Positions 26,928-36,018 are shown, numbered from the stretch's first letter. The stretch is 64,000 nucleotides of DNA from JAJTFA01 sp051715425 (GCA_051715425.1 JBPXJS010000038.1:1-64000); one strand, 5' to 3'. The notes: generated by a model not told the origin, from the sequence alone. Made by a program: numbers and translations.

Positions 26928-26935
26928 TATTTTTG
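26928..26935 (+). promoter_or_regulatory. -7 box before the AI-2E-type transporter
   Basis: TATTTTTG ends one base before the ATG at 26937. If it is the real -7 element, transcription would begin at or after that codon, and translation would use the next in-frame ATG at 26955. Confidence 0.4.
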
Positions 26936-26936
26936 A

Positions 26937-27974
26937 ATGAAATACCCCATTATTATGTTGGATAATATCAGCAAAGAGGATATCAAGCGTTTGGTTGCCT
27001 TTATCGCATTAAATGCATTTGGATTCCTCATTATATTTCTGCTTCAGGATTTTATTAAACCCTTTCTTGGGGCACTCATCTTTTATGTGCTTTTCAGGGG
27101 ATTTATGCAGCGGATGGTGAATGAGTGGAAATGGAAGCCATCTTTATCCGCCATACTTATTATTCTGCTTTCGTTTTTTATTATACTTATTCCTGTATTG
27201 GTTTTAAGTTATATGCTTTACTCCAAACTTAGCCAGGTATTAAACGATCCCACTTCGCTGATTACGGTACTTGATATGATTGACAAAAGGGTACTCGATA
27301 TGACGGGTATTGAAATATTCAGTGATACCAACCTCTCCGGAATGAAGGCTAAGGCCGCAAACCTGATTCCCTCTTTTTTGAGTGAGTTGGCTTATACCCT
27401 TGGCAATATTGGCATCATGTACTTTATCTTATTTTACCTGTTAAAAACCAGCGACAGGCTAACCAAAGAGGTAAATAATTACCTCCCGTTTGAATATGAA
27501 AATATTAAAATTCTGGCTCAGGAACTGGAATCTCAAACCATGTCGAATGTAATAGGAGTTCCTCTTGTTGGGCTTGCGCAAGGCATTGCTGCCGGCATTG
27601 GATATTGGATATTTGGATTATCGGAGCCTGTTTTCTGGGCGGCCATTACCGCGTTTGTTTCCTTTATCCCATTTATTGGTACCACCCTTATCTGGCTACC
27701 TGCTTCTCTTTTTATTATGGGTACCGGAAATATCTGGATGGGAGCCGGGCTTATGGTATACGGAACACTTGTAGTTATTAATATAGATAATATCGCCAGG
27801 TTTATTATTCAAAAAAGGTTTGCCGATGTGCATCCGCTGATTACTGTTTTTGGCGTATTGATAGGACTGAACATTTTTGGATTGGCCGGGATTATTTTTG
27901 GCCCACTGATGTTATCTTATTTTGTACTTTTTGTGCGGATGTACCGCAGGGTATATGATGTAAAACTGAAATAA
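26937..27974 (+). CDS. AI-2E family (PerM/TqsA-type) membrane transporter
   Basis: 345 residues with about seven or eight helices in the typical order: two near the N-terminus, one after a short gap, an extramembrane domain (about 95-140), then a C-terminal bundle with 'VPLVGLAQGIAAGIGYWIFGL' and the conserved 'GPLMLSYFVLF' end. The family covers quorum-signal exporters and Na+/H+ antiporters, so the substrate cannot be named. The start at 26937 is the first in-frame ATG; 26955 (MLDNISKED) is an alternative favoured if the abutting -7 box is used. Its stop is directly adjacent to the stop of the converging prenyl synthase gene, with no spacer. Confidence 0.88.
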   Translation: MKYPIIMLDNISKEDIKRLVAFIALNAFGFLIIFLLQDFIKPFLGALIFYVLFRGFMQRMVNEWKWKPSLSAILIILLSFFIILIPVLVLSYMLYSKLSQVLNDPTSLITVLDMIDKRVLDMTGIEIFSDTNLSGMKAKAANLIPSFLSELAYTLGNIGIMYFILFYLLKTSDRLTKEVNNYLPFEYENIKILAQELESQTMSNVIGVPLVGLAQGIAAGIGYWIFGLSEPVFWAAITAFVSFIPFIGTTLIWLPASLFIMGTGNIWMGAGLMVYGTLVVINIDNIARFIIQKRFADVHPLITVFGVLIGLNIFGLAGIIFGPLMLSYFVLFVRMYRRVYDVKLK

Positions 27975-28949
27975 TCAGTTCATCCGTTGCATCAGATCCT
28001 TTGCACTTTCCAGCAATACGTTTTTGGCCCGGGCTTCTACTGAAACAGCTTCAAGATGATGAAATGCTTTAGCAAGGTAGATGGCTTTTTGATCTTCGCA
28101 ATGTTTTAAAACATCTAACTGCCTGTAACAATCCAACACCTTCCTTATTTTTACCTCCTCGTCAACATTGCCTGATGAGAACAGGTTTAACAATTCCGTT
28201 TTTTGCGCTGTATCAGCAAGGCGCAAAGCTTCTATGAGCAATAAGGTTTTTTTGTTGGCCGCTATATCACCCCCTATTTTTTTGCCAACCTTATCTCCCT
28301 CTCCAAAAGCATCCAAAATATCATCCTGAATCTGGAATGCAATTCCGATATGCTTTCCGAACTCATAGATATGATATGCATCCTGATCTGAAGCTCCGGC
28401 AATAACGGCACCTAACTTTAAGGAAGTGCCCAGCAAAACAGCCGTTTTCAGGGTAATCATATGAATATAGGCTTCGGAACTTACCTCCACCTCATTCTCA
28501 AAATTCATGTCCAACTGTTGCCCCTCACAAACTTCAGCTGCTGCTTTGTTAAAATCTGTAATAAGATTCTTCAGGCGATCTGATTCAACAGTACACAAAA
28601 GGTCTATAGACTTAATCATCATCAGGTCTCCGGAAAGTATAGCTACCGTAGGATTCCATTTTTCGTGTACGGTTTGCTTTCCTCTTCTGATAGGTGCCTG
28701 ATCCATGATATCATCATGTACCAGGGTGAAATTATGGAATACCTCAACAGCTAAGGCAGCAGGTAATGCTTTTTTTATTTCTCCCCCAAACAGATCTGTA
28801 GCCATTAAAGTAAGTACGGGACGCAAACGTTTACCTCCTAACGAGAGCATATAATTAATGGGGTCATATAGGTTTTGCGGAGTTCCGGTATAATTCAGCT
28901 CAGCAATATGTTGCTCTATAAATTGATACAGTTCTTTATAAGTCTTCAT
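27975..28949 (-). CDS. Polyprenyl diphosphate synthase (trans, short to medium chain)
   Basis: 324 residues. It adds isopentenyl diphosphate to allylic primers. First aspartate motif 'DDIMD' (79-83) without the two-residue insert of typical bacterial FPP synthases, 'GQQLDM' near 143-148, and second motif 'DDILD' (209-213) followed by 'KKIGGD'. The residue five before the first motif is Phe74, an aromatic as in GGPP/FPP-type enzymes rather than the small residue of long-chain synthases, so a C15-C20 product is likely (inference). Together with ispG it marks isoprenoid synthesis in this region. Confidence 0.87.
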   Translation of the reverse strand: MKTYKELYQFIEQHIAELNYTGTPQNLYDPINYMLSLGGKRLRPVLTLMATDLFGGEIKKALPAALAVEVFHNFTLVHDDIMDQAPIRRGKQTVHEKWNPTVAILSGDLMMIKSIDLLCTVESDRLKNLITDFNKAAAEVCEGQQLDMNFENEVEVSSEAYIHMITLKTAVLLGTSLKLGAVIAGASDQDAYHIYEFGKHIGIAFQIQDDILDAFGEGDKVGKKIGGDIAANKKTLLLIEALRLADTAQKTELLNLFSSGNVDEEVKIRKVLDCYRQLDVLKHCEDQKAIYLAKAFHHLEAVSVEARAKNVLLESAKDLMQRMN

Positions 28950-29005
28950 TCAAATACGCTTCAATTAAACAACCTTGCTTCACTCTTGTTTGCGCAGGCA
29001 ATAAA

Positions 29006-29800
29006 TTATATAGCCACCGGGGCCTTTATGGCCGGATGTGGATCATAATTCTCCAGGGTAAAGTCGCTATAGGTAAAATCAAAAATACTTTTAATATCGG
29101 GGTTTATTTTCATTACCGGATAGGGTCTTGGCTCCCGGCTCAACTGCAACTCTACCTGCTCAAAATGGTTGCTGTATATATGTGCATCGCCAAAGGTATG
29201 GATAAAGTCTCCCGGTTCTAAATTGCATACCTGAGCCACCATCATATTAAGCAATGCGTAAGAAGCGATATTAAACGGTACACCCAAAAACATATCGGCA
29301 CTGCGCTGATACAACTGACAACTTAATTTACCATCGGCTACATAAAACTGAAAAAAGGCATGACAGGGCATTAAAGCCATTTTAGGCAAATCGGCTACAT
29401 TCCATGCACTCACAATTATCCGTCTTGAATCAGGATTTTTCTTTATGGTTTCAATGATCTCACTCAACTGGTCGATATGCTTACCATCGGGTGTTGGCCA
29501 GCTGCGCCACTGGTAGCCATAAACAGGACCCAGATTTCCATCCTTATCAGCCCATTCATCCCAAATGCTCACGCCATTATCTTTTAAATAACCGGTATTG
29601 GTTTCTCCTTTAATAAACCAAAGAAGTTCATGTATAATAGATTTGAGATGCACTTTTTTAGTGGTAATTAAAGGAAAACCTTCGCTTAGGTTAAACCTGA
29701 GCTGGGCACCAAAAATACTCCTTGTTCCGGTGCCGGTTCTGTCGCTTTTAAAAGTTCCATGCTGGTAAATATGTTTTAACAGCGTTTCGTACTGATTCAT
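29006..29800 (-). CDS. thyA: Thymidylate synthase
   Basis: 264 residues, the same length as the E. coli enzyme when the ATG at 29800 (MNQYETLLKHIY) is used; the frame extends to 29842 but the added 14 residues have no family counterpart. Catalytic Cys146 is in 'MALMPCHAFFQF', and 'RTGTGT', 'ELLWFIKGETN' and 'HIYSNHFEQ' are intact. It methylates dUMP to dTMP with methylenetetrahydrofolate. The frequent partner folA (dihydrofolate reductase) is not in this window. Confidence 0.97.
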   Translation of the reverse strand: MNQYETLLKHIYQHGTFKSDRTGTGTRSIFGAQLRFNLSEGFPLITTKKVHLKSIIHELLWFIKGETNTGYLKDNGVSIWDEWADKDGNLGPVYGYQWRSWPTPDGKHIDQLSEIIETIKKNPDSRRIIVSAWNVADLPKMALMPCHAFFQFYVADGKLSCQLYQRSADMFLGVPFNIASYALLNMMVAQVCNLEPGDFIHTFGDAHIYSNHFEQVELQLSREPRPYPVMKINPDIKSIFDFTYSDFTLENYDPHPAIKAPVAI

Positions 29801-30013
29801 GGGTTCATTTATTCTGATACGAATGTCGTTTAGCATCCTCAAGGATTATTAAAATATTTTCAACACCTGATTGATACAGAAAAAGACAAACCTGTTTCTT
29901 ATTTAAAACCAACAATTACAAGGCATTACCTGCCTGTTTCACCGATTATCCCATCAAATAAAGTCAAACATCGGGTAAATATGGATTCTACTGGCTTAAA
30001 TCAATTCAATTGT

Positions 30014-30021
30014 TATTTTTG
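30014..30021 (+). promoter_or_regulatory. -7 box of the E2 gene
   Basis: TATTTTTG, 25 nt before the ATG at 30047. No clear TTTG at the -33 position. Confidence 0.45.
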
Positions 30022-30046
30022 TTGACTTAATCTCAATACAACATAT

Positions 30047-31267
30047 ATGGCTGAAGTAATTCGCATGCCCAAAATGAGCGACACGATGACCGAAGGGGTT
30101 ATTCAAAGCTGGTTAAAAAAAGTGGGCGATGATATAAAACCCGGTGATATACTTGCTGAAGTGGAAACCGATAAGGCAACCATGGAACTGGAAAATTACG
30201 TAAAGGGCACCCTCCTGCATATAGGAATACCTGATGGTGGAACAGTTCCGGTAGATGCGGTAATTGCCATTGTTGGCCAGAAAGGTGAAGATATCAGTGC
30301 GTTGCTGAATGGTGCACAGACAAAACCTCAGGAAGCAAAAAAAGAAGACCAGGCTGTTGCCATATCTTCTGCTCCGGCTTCGGCTCCCGTTAAGTCAGAA
30401 TCATCAGACAGTCGCCTCAAAGCATCACCTCTTGCTAAAAAGCTGGCAGAAGAAAAAGGTATTGACATTGCTGCAGTTACCGGTTCAGGAGATTCAGGCC
30501 GTATTGTAAAACGCGATGTAGAAAACTTTAAATCCGGTTCGGGTACAACAGGCTCTGCAATATCCCGCCCAACTGTGGTTGGTGCCGAGAGTTATGAGGA
30601 AGTAAACGTTTCGCAAATGCGCAAAGTTATTGCCAGGCGCCTTAGTGAAAGCAAAAATGGTGCACCTCATTTTTACCTTACGATGAGTATAGTGATGGAC
30701 AAAGCCATTGAGGCCCGCAAAGCCATGAATGAAATGAGTGATGTAAAAATTTCCATGAATGATATTGTGGTTAAAGCTGTTGCCGCATCATTACGTAAAC
30801 ATCCGGCTGTAAACTCCAGCTGGCTTGGTGATAAAATAAGGTATAACCACCATATTCATGTAGGAGTTGCGGTAGCCATTGATGATGGGCTGATTGTTCC
30901 GGTAATTAAATTTGCTGATAATAAATCTATTTCACATATCAGTTCAGAAGTAAAAGAACTGGCCGATAAAGCCAAAAACAAAAAGCTGCAACCGCACGAG
31001 TTCGAAGGCAATACTTTTACCATTTCTAATCTTGGTATGTTTGGCATTGATGAGTTTACTGCCATTATTAACCCACCTGATGCATGCATACTTGCAGTAG
31101 GTGCGGCCAAAGAAACGGTGATTGCAGAAAACGGACAGATGAAAATCGGAAATGTGATGAAAGTAACGTTAAGTTGCGACCACAGGGTTGTAGATGGTGC
31201 TGTTGGTTCTGCATTTCTTAAAACATTGAAAGAATTACTGGAAAATCCGGTTAAGATTCTTGTTTAA
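30047..31267 (+). CDS. aceF: Pyruvate dehydrogenase complex E2 (dihydrolipoamide acetyltransferase)
   Basis: 406 residues. One lipoyl domain (1-80) carries Lys43 in 'ETDKATMELE'; an Ala/Pro/Ser linker follows; the E1/E3-binding domain (about 128-165) reads 'ASPLAKKLAEEKGIDIAAV'; the catalytic domain ends with 'CDHRVVDGA', which holds the active His and Asp. It transfers acetyl groups to CoA in the pyruvate dehydrogenase complex. Other acyltransferases of the family (2-oxoglutarate or branched-chain) are possible, but the 'PKMSDTMTEG' N-terminus is typical of the pyruvate type. E1 and E3 genes are not adjacent. Confidence 0.88.
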   Translation: MAEVIRMPKMSDTMTEGVIQSWLKKVGDDIKPGDILAEVETDKATMELENYVKGTLLHIGIPDGGTVPVDAVIAIVGQKGEDISALLNGAQTKPQEAKKEDQAVAISSAPASAPVKSESSDSRLKASPLAKKLAEEKGIDIAAVTGSGDSGRIVKRDVENFKSGSGTTGSAISRPTVVGAESYEEVNVSQMRKVIARRLSESKNGAPHFYLTMSIVMDKAIEARKAMNEMSDVKISMNDIVVKAVAASLRKHPAVNSSWLGDKIRYNHHIHVGVAVAIDDGLIVPVIKFADNKSISHISSEVKELADKAKNKKLQPHEFEGNTFTISNLGMFGIDEFTAIINPPDACILAVGAAKETVIAENGQMKIGNVMKVTLSCDHRVVDGAVGSAFLKTLKELLENPVKILV

Positions 31268-31682
31268 TCCTGCTTATCAGGTTTAGTCAGTTCTTCTTAA
31301 CCCGTAGGGGCAAGTTGTTATTTCGTATTACTCAACTCACTGTGGTAGCAATACCGGCATTACCTTTTTTATCTTTACCCTCTTTAAAGAAACTAGCCTG
31401 ATGATTCCGAAAAAAAATGACAATTGGAAGAATAGGGCATAACGGAACCTGTGGAATCTTTGTTTAACAAAAACTGATTGAAAACCGAAACCCCATTTCC
31501 CTTTATAATAAAGCACGTAAGGCAATAAATGACCGATTGAGTAATCGTTTTTTTATTCCAGAAAATATACTTATAGTTGCATTAGGAAATTCTTCCTGCT
31601 CAAACACTCTATTGTTCACATTATGTCGAAACTGCGGGTTGGAGCATAAAAATTTCATTAAAATCATTTCAAAAAATAATTC
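31268..31682. other. Intergenic region upstream of rho
   Basis: Contains no convincing gene. A near-consensus -7 box TATCTTTA (31370-31377) would give rho a leader of about 300 nt, which would be in line with leader-mediated autoregulation known for rho in other bacteria, but I see no defined structure to support it. Confidence 0.4.
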
Positions 31683-33317
31683 ATGTTTAACATTCAATCA
31701 CTGAATGACATGCTGGTTTCTGAACTCCATGAGTTGGCCGGCAAAGTTAAGGTGCAAAACCACAAGGGCCTGGATAAGCAGGACCTTATTCAACAAATTA
31801 TAGCGCGCATGCAGGATATGCCTGAAGATGAGTTTTTGGCCGCTGTTCAATCCTCCGAAAACGCAAATCCAAAATCAGTGGATGATGCTTCAAAGAAAAA
31901 AAGAGGCAGACCTAAACGCAATGAAAAAGTAATGGCTGAAGAGCGAATTATGGATACTTCATCTGAAAGTTTGCTGGAGGGATTAGACCTGAATACGCCT
32001 TTACCGGTGGAAGAAACCAAAACGGAAGAAACTACAAAGAATCAGGTAGAGCCTAATCCTGTTGAATTGCCTGCCGCTGAAGAGCCTGAAAGCAACGGAA
32101 CACCTGAAGAAAACAACAACTGGAAAGAGAAACGCAACGAAAGAAACGAACGCCAGGAAAGATATGAGCGCATCCAGCAACAAACTGCCCTGCTGGCCGA
32201 GCTGGAAGGAATTGTAAGTGCTGAAGGTGTTCTTGAACTTATTCCTGATGGATATGGTTTCCTTCGTTCCTCCGATTATAATTATATGCCATCGCCCGAT
32301 GATGTATACGTATCTCCATCACAAATAAAACTATTGGGGTTGAAAACCGGTGATACGGTTCGCGGGACAATTCGCCCGCCCAAAGAAGGTGAAAAATATT
32401 TTGCATTAATAAAAGTAGAATCCATTAACGGACGCCTGCCTTCTGAGGTGCGCGACCGTGTTGCATTCGAACACCTGACTCCGCTTTTCCCTGATGAGAA
32501 ACTGCGCCTGGCTGATAATGCCACTACATATTCCACCAGAATTATAGACCTGCTTGCGCCAATTGGTAAAGGTCAGCGTGGTTTAATTGTTGCACAACCT
32601 AAAACAGGTAAAACCATTCTCTTAAAAGATATTGCCAACGCCATTGCAAAAAACCACCCTGAAGTTTATCTGATTATTTTGTTGATTGATGAACGCCCGG
32701 AAGAGGTAACAGATATGCAACGCAGCGTAAGAGCAGAAGTAGTTGCATCTACATTTGACGAGCCGGCTGACAAACACGTAAAACTTGCCAATATTGTATT
32801 GGAAAAAGCAAAACGAATGACAGAGTGTGGACATGATGTGGTGATTCTGCTTGATTCTATTACCCGCATGGCACGTGCCTTTAACACAGTACAACCTGCA
32901 TCCGGAAAAATACTTTCAGGAGGTGTAGATGCAAACGCCCTGCATAAACCAAAACGCTTTTTTGGTGCCGCTAGAAAAATTGAAGATGGAGGCTCGCTTA
33001 CCATTATTGCAACTGCATTAACAGAAACCGGTTCTAAAATGGATGAGGTTATTTTTGAAGAGTTTAAAGGTACAGGTAATATGGAATTACAACTGGATCG
33101 TAAACTTTCCAACAAACGTATTTATCCTGCTATCGATATTATTTCCTCAAGTACCAGACGGGAGGATCTCCTGCTTGAAAAACAAACGCTTCAACGTATG
33201 TGGGTACTCAGAAATCATATAGCCGATATGAACCCGGAAGAAGCAATGGACCTGATGTTGAAAAACATGCGTGGCACCCAAAGCAACGAAGAGTTTCTGG
33301 CTTCTATGAACGGATAA
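31683..33317 (+). CDS. rho: Transcription termination factor Rho
   Basis: 544 residues, longer than the 419-residue E. coli protein because of a charged insert. Rho_N domain (about 1-45, 'LNDMLVSELHELAGKVKV'), then a Lys/Glu/Asn-rich low-complexity linker (about 60-165) typical of Bacteroidota Rho, the cold-shock-like RNA-binding domain ('GVLELIPDGYGFLRSSDYNY'), the P-loop 'AQPKTGKTILLKD' (about 303-315), and Walker B 'VVILLDSITRMARAFN'. Q- and R-loop regions are intact. It forms the hexameric RNA helicase that ends transcription. A rho-independent terminator follows. Confidence 0.97.
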   Translation: MFNIQSLNDMLVSELHELAGKVKVQNHKGLDKQDLIQQIIARMQDMPEDEFLAAVQSSENANPKSVDDASKKKRGRPKRNEKVMAEERIMDTSSESLLEGLDLNTPLPVEETKTEETTKNQVEPNPVELPAAEEPESNGTPEENNNWKEKRNERNERQERYERIQQQTALLAELEGIVSAEGVLELIPDGYGFLRSSDYNYMPSPDDVYVSPSQIKLLGLKTGDTVRGTIRPPKEGEKYFALIKVESINGRLPSEVRDRVAFEHLTPLFPDEKLRLADNATTYSTRIIDLLAPIGKGQRGLIVAQPKTGKTILLKDIANAIAKNHPEVYLIILLIDERPEEVTDMQRSVRAEVVASTFDEPADKHVKLANIVLEKAKRMTECGHDVVILLDSITRMARAFNTVQPASGKILSGGVDANALHKPKRFFGAARKIEDGGSLTIIATALTETGSKMDEVIFEEFKGTGNMELQLDRKLSNKRIYPAIDIISSSTRREDLLLEKQTLQRMWVLRNHIADMNPEEAMDLMLKNMRGTQSNEEFLASMNG

Positions 33318-33336
33318 TCATAAAAAAAACAATAGT

Positions 33337-33368
33337 AAAAAGTCTGGCTCTGGTCAGGCTTTTTTTTT
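33337..33368 (+). terminator. Rho-independent terminator after rho
   Basis: AAAAAGTCTG (33337-33346) pairs with CAGGCTTTTT (33355-33364), a 10-bp stem with one G-U pair, followed by more T to 33368. Confidence 0.8.
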
Positions 33369-33526
33369 GATACATGATGGAATGATGGGAACATGCAAAA
33401 GTGTGACCCTGCAGTGTCAATAAAATAAACATGGAAAATACTGCATTACATCAAAAAAAAATCCGATATTGAGCATCGTATTTAAACAAACAACAGAACC
33501 CTTTCACCTTTTACTTCCGGAAAATC

Positions 33527-34960
33527 ATGTATGCGATTGTAGATATTGAAACAACAGGTGGGCATGCCGATGTAAATGGCATCACAGAAATTGCTATAAT
33601 TATTCATAACGGTAAACGAAAAATCCAAACCTACCACACCCTTATAAATCCGGAAATTCCTATTCCCCGCTATATCTCCGGACTTACCGGAATTACTGAT
33701 GAAATGGTGAGTTCGGCACCTGTTTTTAATGAGGTGGCAGAAACCATTCACGACCTGATAAAGGATAAAATTTTTGTAGCCCACAATGTAAACTTCGACT
33801 ACTCTTTTGTAAGGCACCAGTTGAAACTTGCCGGTATAAACTGGGATGCAAAAAAAATGTGTACCGTGAGGATGAGCCGGAAGATTTTTCCAGGGCACAA
33901 ATCCTACAGCCTGGGCAATATTTGTGCGGCATTAAAAATTAATATAAAAAACCGGCACCGCGCCATGGGTGATGCCGAAGCCACTGCAAAACTTTTTGAT
34001 AAGCTGATAAAACATGATACCGAGGGTGCATTAAACGAACACATGAAAAAAAGTTCGAGGGAACAAATACTGCCGGCAAATTTACCTGCAGAACAATTTC
34101 ATTCCCTCTCCCAAAAATGTGGCGTTTATTATTTTCATGATCGAAGCGGAAAAGTGATTTATGTTGGAAAGGCTATTCATATTAAAAAAAGAGTAGCTCA
34201 ACATTTTAGTGGAAATAAAACCAATAAACAACGTCAGGATTTTTTACGAAACGTACACCATATTTCTTTTGAAGAAACAGCTACAGAACTCATGTCGCTT
34301 ATACTTGAATCGGTTGAGATAAAAAAGCACTGGCCGGAGTATAACCGTGCACAAAAGAGAATAGAATTTACTTACGGCATTTACGATTATGAAGACAGAA
34401 ATGGGTATATCCGTTTATGCATAGACCGTGTTCGTAAACATACCAGGCCTGTGGTAACTTTTAAAACGTTAAGCGAGGCTTTTGCCGCTATGCAGCAGAT
34501 TGTTTCTGAAGCTGAATTATGCGCCAAGTTATGTATGCTGGATACGTCAAGAGATGCGTGCAATGGGTATGAAAAAGGAATATGCCGGGGAGCCTGCAAC
34601 AAACACGAAACTCCTGAGCACTACAACCAAAGGGTTCAGCAAACCATTGATAACCTTTCCCAGGCAGTAAGTTATGCCATTATTGATAAAGGGTTGGAGA
34701 AAAACCAAAACAGCTGTATTCTGATAGAAAAAGGGAAGTTTTACGGCATGGGATATATTCCGGCAGATGCCGTTTCAAACAATATGGATACCATAAAAAT
34801 GTTTATTAAGCCCCGTAAAGAAACCTTCTTTATTCGGGAACTGATAGCAAACGATAAACTGCTAAATAAAGGCAGGGTTATTTCCCTCACAGAAAATGAA
34901 ATAAACAATATTCCTGCATCACTAAGTTGGGATAATACCCAGTTTATGCATTCAGCGTAA
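33527..34960 (+). CDS. DnaQ-like exonuclease fused to UvrC/Cho-type GIY-YIG nuclease
   Basis: 477 residues. Residues 1-170 form a DEDDh 3'-5' exonuclease: Asp6 and Glu8 in 'VDIETTGG', 'HNVNFDYSF', and 'HRAMGDAEAT'. Residues about 195-275 are a GIY-YIG domain ('CGVYYFHDRSGKVIYVGKA'). A Cys set at 332, 336, 345, 353 and 357 follows, with the same x7 and x3 spacing for the last three as in the iron-sulfur site of UvrC. The fusion is known in other bacteria and is related to Cho, which makes the 3' incision in nucleotide excision repair. The UvrB-binding and RNase H-like C-terminal parts of UvrC are absent. The stop region overlaps the converging folE stop by 17 nt. Confidence 0.87.
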   Translation: MYAIVDIETTGGHADVNGITEIAIIIHNGKRKIQTYHTLINPEIPIPRYISGLTGITDEMVSSAPVFNEVAETIHDLIKDKIFVAHNVNFDYSFVRHQLKLAGINWDAKKMCTVRMSRKIFPGHKSYSLGNICAALKINIKNRHRAMGDAEATAKLFDKLIKHDTEGALNEHMKKSSREQILPANLPAEQFHSLSQKCGVYYFHDRSGKVIYVGKAIHIKKRVAQHFSGNKTNKQRQDFLRNVHHISFEETATELMSLILESVEIKKHWPEYNRAQKRIEFTYGIYDYEDRNGYIRLCIDRVRKHTRPVVTFKTLSEAFAAMQQIVSEAELCAKLCMLDTSRDACNGYEKGICRGACNKHETPEHYNQRVQQTIDNLSQAVSYAIIDKGLEKNQNSCILIEKGKFYGMGYIPADAVSNNMDTIKMFIKPRKETFFIRELIANDKLLNKGRVISLTENEINNIPASLSWDNTQFMHSA

Positions 34961-35612
34961 CCAGCCTTAGAAATTCTTCCCGGGTTTTCTGATCGAGGAA
35001 CTTGCCTGAGTAATCAGAAGTAACTGTTTTGCTCGTGATATCCTGAATACCGCGTGAAGCCACACATAAATGATCTGCTTCAATAAGCACTGCAATATCC
35101 TCTGTTTGCAAAACCTGTTTCAGCTCATTGGCAATCTGCACTGTCATTCGCTCCTGAACCTGCGGGCGTGCAGCATAATATCTCACAATGCGGTTTAGCT
35201 TCGATAATCCCACCACTTTGCCGTTGGAAATGTAGGCAATATGCGCCTTGCCAATAATAGGAACAAAATGATGCTCACAATTGCTGAAAAAAGAAATATT
35301 CTTCTCTACCAGCATTTGTTTGTATTGGTATTTATTCTCAAACAGGGCAACTTTTGGCTTATTGGCAGGATTTAACCCCTTAAAAATTTCGTGCACATAC
35401 ATTTTTGCTACCCGATGAGGAGTACCCTTCAGGCTGTCATCATCCAGATCCAAACCCAGAATAAGCATAATTTCTTTAAAATGTTTCTCTATCAACTCCA
35501 CCTTTAAATCATCATCCTTTTCAAAAGCATCAGGCCTCAAAGGTGTTTCAGCTGATCCGGTAAAAATATGATCGTCTGTTTCTATTATTTCTTTGCGGTT
35601 ATTTTCCTTCAT
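34944..35612 (-). CDS. folE: GTP cyclohydrolase I
   Basis: 222 residues from the ATG at 35612 (the frame reaches 35639). It opens GTP to 7,8-dihydroneopterin triphosphate, the first step for folate, pterin and queuosine. The zinc and active-site block 'CEHHFVPIIGKAHIAY' is complete, so it is the canonical zinc-dependent type IA, and 'SKLNRIVRYYA...RPQVQERMT' and 'HLCVASRGIQD' (second Zn Cys) follow. An N-terminal extension of about 40 charged residues is normal. It overlaps the end of queD by 14 nt and is surely cotranscribed with it. Confidence 0.95.
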   Translation of the reverse strand: MKENNRKEIIETDDHIFTGSAETPLRPDAFEKDDDLKVELIEKHFKEIMLILGLDLDDDSLKGTPHRVAKMYVHEIFKGLNPANKPKVALFENKYQYKQMLVEKNISFFSNCEHHFVPIIGKAHIAYISNGKVVGLSKLNRIVRYYAARPQVQERMTVQIANELKQVLQTEDIAVLIEADHLCVASRGIQDITSKTVTSDYSGKFLDQKTREEFLRLVTLNA

Positions 35613-36009
35613 ATTCAACAATGTTTCGTTCGGTTTCATACAATGTTACTTTTAATTTTAATTTAGACTCCAATCTTTTTCTCAGAAGCTGCCATATTAC
35701 CACTGCAATATTCTCTGCGGTGGGATTCAGGTTTCTGAAGGCTTCTGTATCCAGATTCAGATTCATGTGGTCAAAACGTTCAATTACCTCCTCATCAATG
35801 ATTTGTTTTAGCGTTTTGAGGTCTAACAAATATCCGGTAACCGGATCTATCTCTCCGGTAACCGAAACAAGTAAGGTATAGTTGTGCCCATGGTAGTTGG
35901 CATTGTTACACAGCCCGAAAAACTCTCTGTTTTGCTCATCACTCCAACCGGCTACATGAAGCCTGTGAGCAGCATTAAAATTAGACTTACGAGTAACTGT
36001 TATTTCCAT
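35599..36009 (-). CDS. queD: 6-carboxy-5,6,7,8-tetrahydropterin / 6-pyruvoyltetrahydropterin synthase
   Basis: 136 residues from ATG 36009; an upstream in-frame start at 36021 lies inside the -7 box and is rejected. Zinc ligands His15 ('FNAAHRL'), His40 and His42 ('YHGHNY'), and catalytic Cys34 ('FGLCNN') are all present, with 'DHMNLN' near 100. It acts on dihydroneopterin triphosphate, the product of the overlapping folE gene. QueD activity (queuosine) is more likely than biopterin synthesis in bacteria, but queC/queE/queF are not here to prove it. Confidence 0.88.
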   Translation of the reverse strand: MEITVTRKSNFNAAHRLHVAGWSDEQNREFFGLCNNANYHGHNYTLLVSVTGEIDPVTGYLLDLKTLKQIIDEEVIERFDHMNLNLDTEAFRNLNPTAENIAVVIWQLLRKRLESKLKLKVTLYETERNIVEYEGK

Positions 36010-36018
36010 ACAAGTTTG

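Noticed and set aside
26692..26940. 82-residue plus-strand frame
   Set aside because: It begins inside the terminator hairpin and is antisense to the YtxH-like gene, which has a promoter box and a family-like sequence.
31337..31697. Two minus-strand frames (62 and 64 residues) upstream of rho
   Set aside because: No family resemblance, signal peptide or promoter; they overlap each other and the rho start.
32666..33115. 149-residue open frame on the minus strand
   Set aside because: Antisense to the conserved ATPase core of rho.
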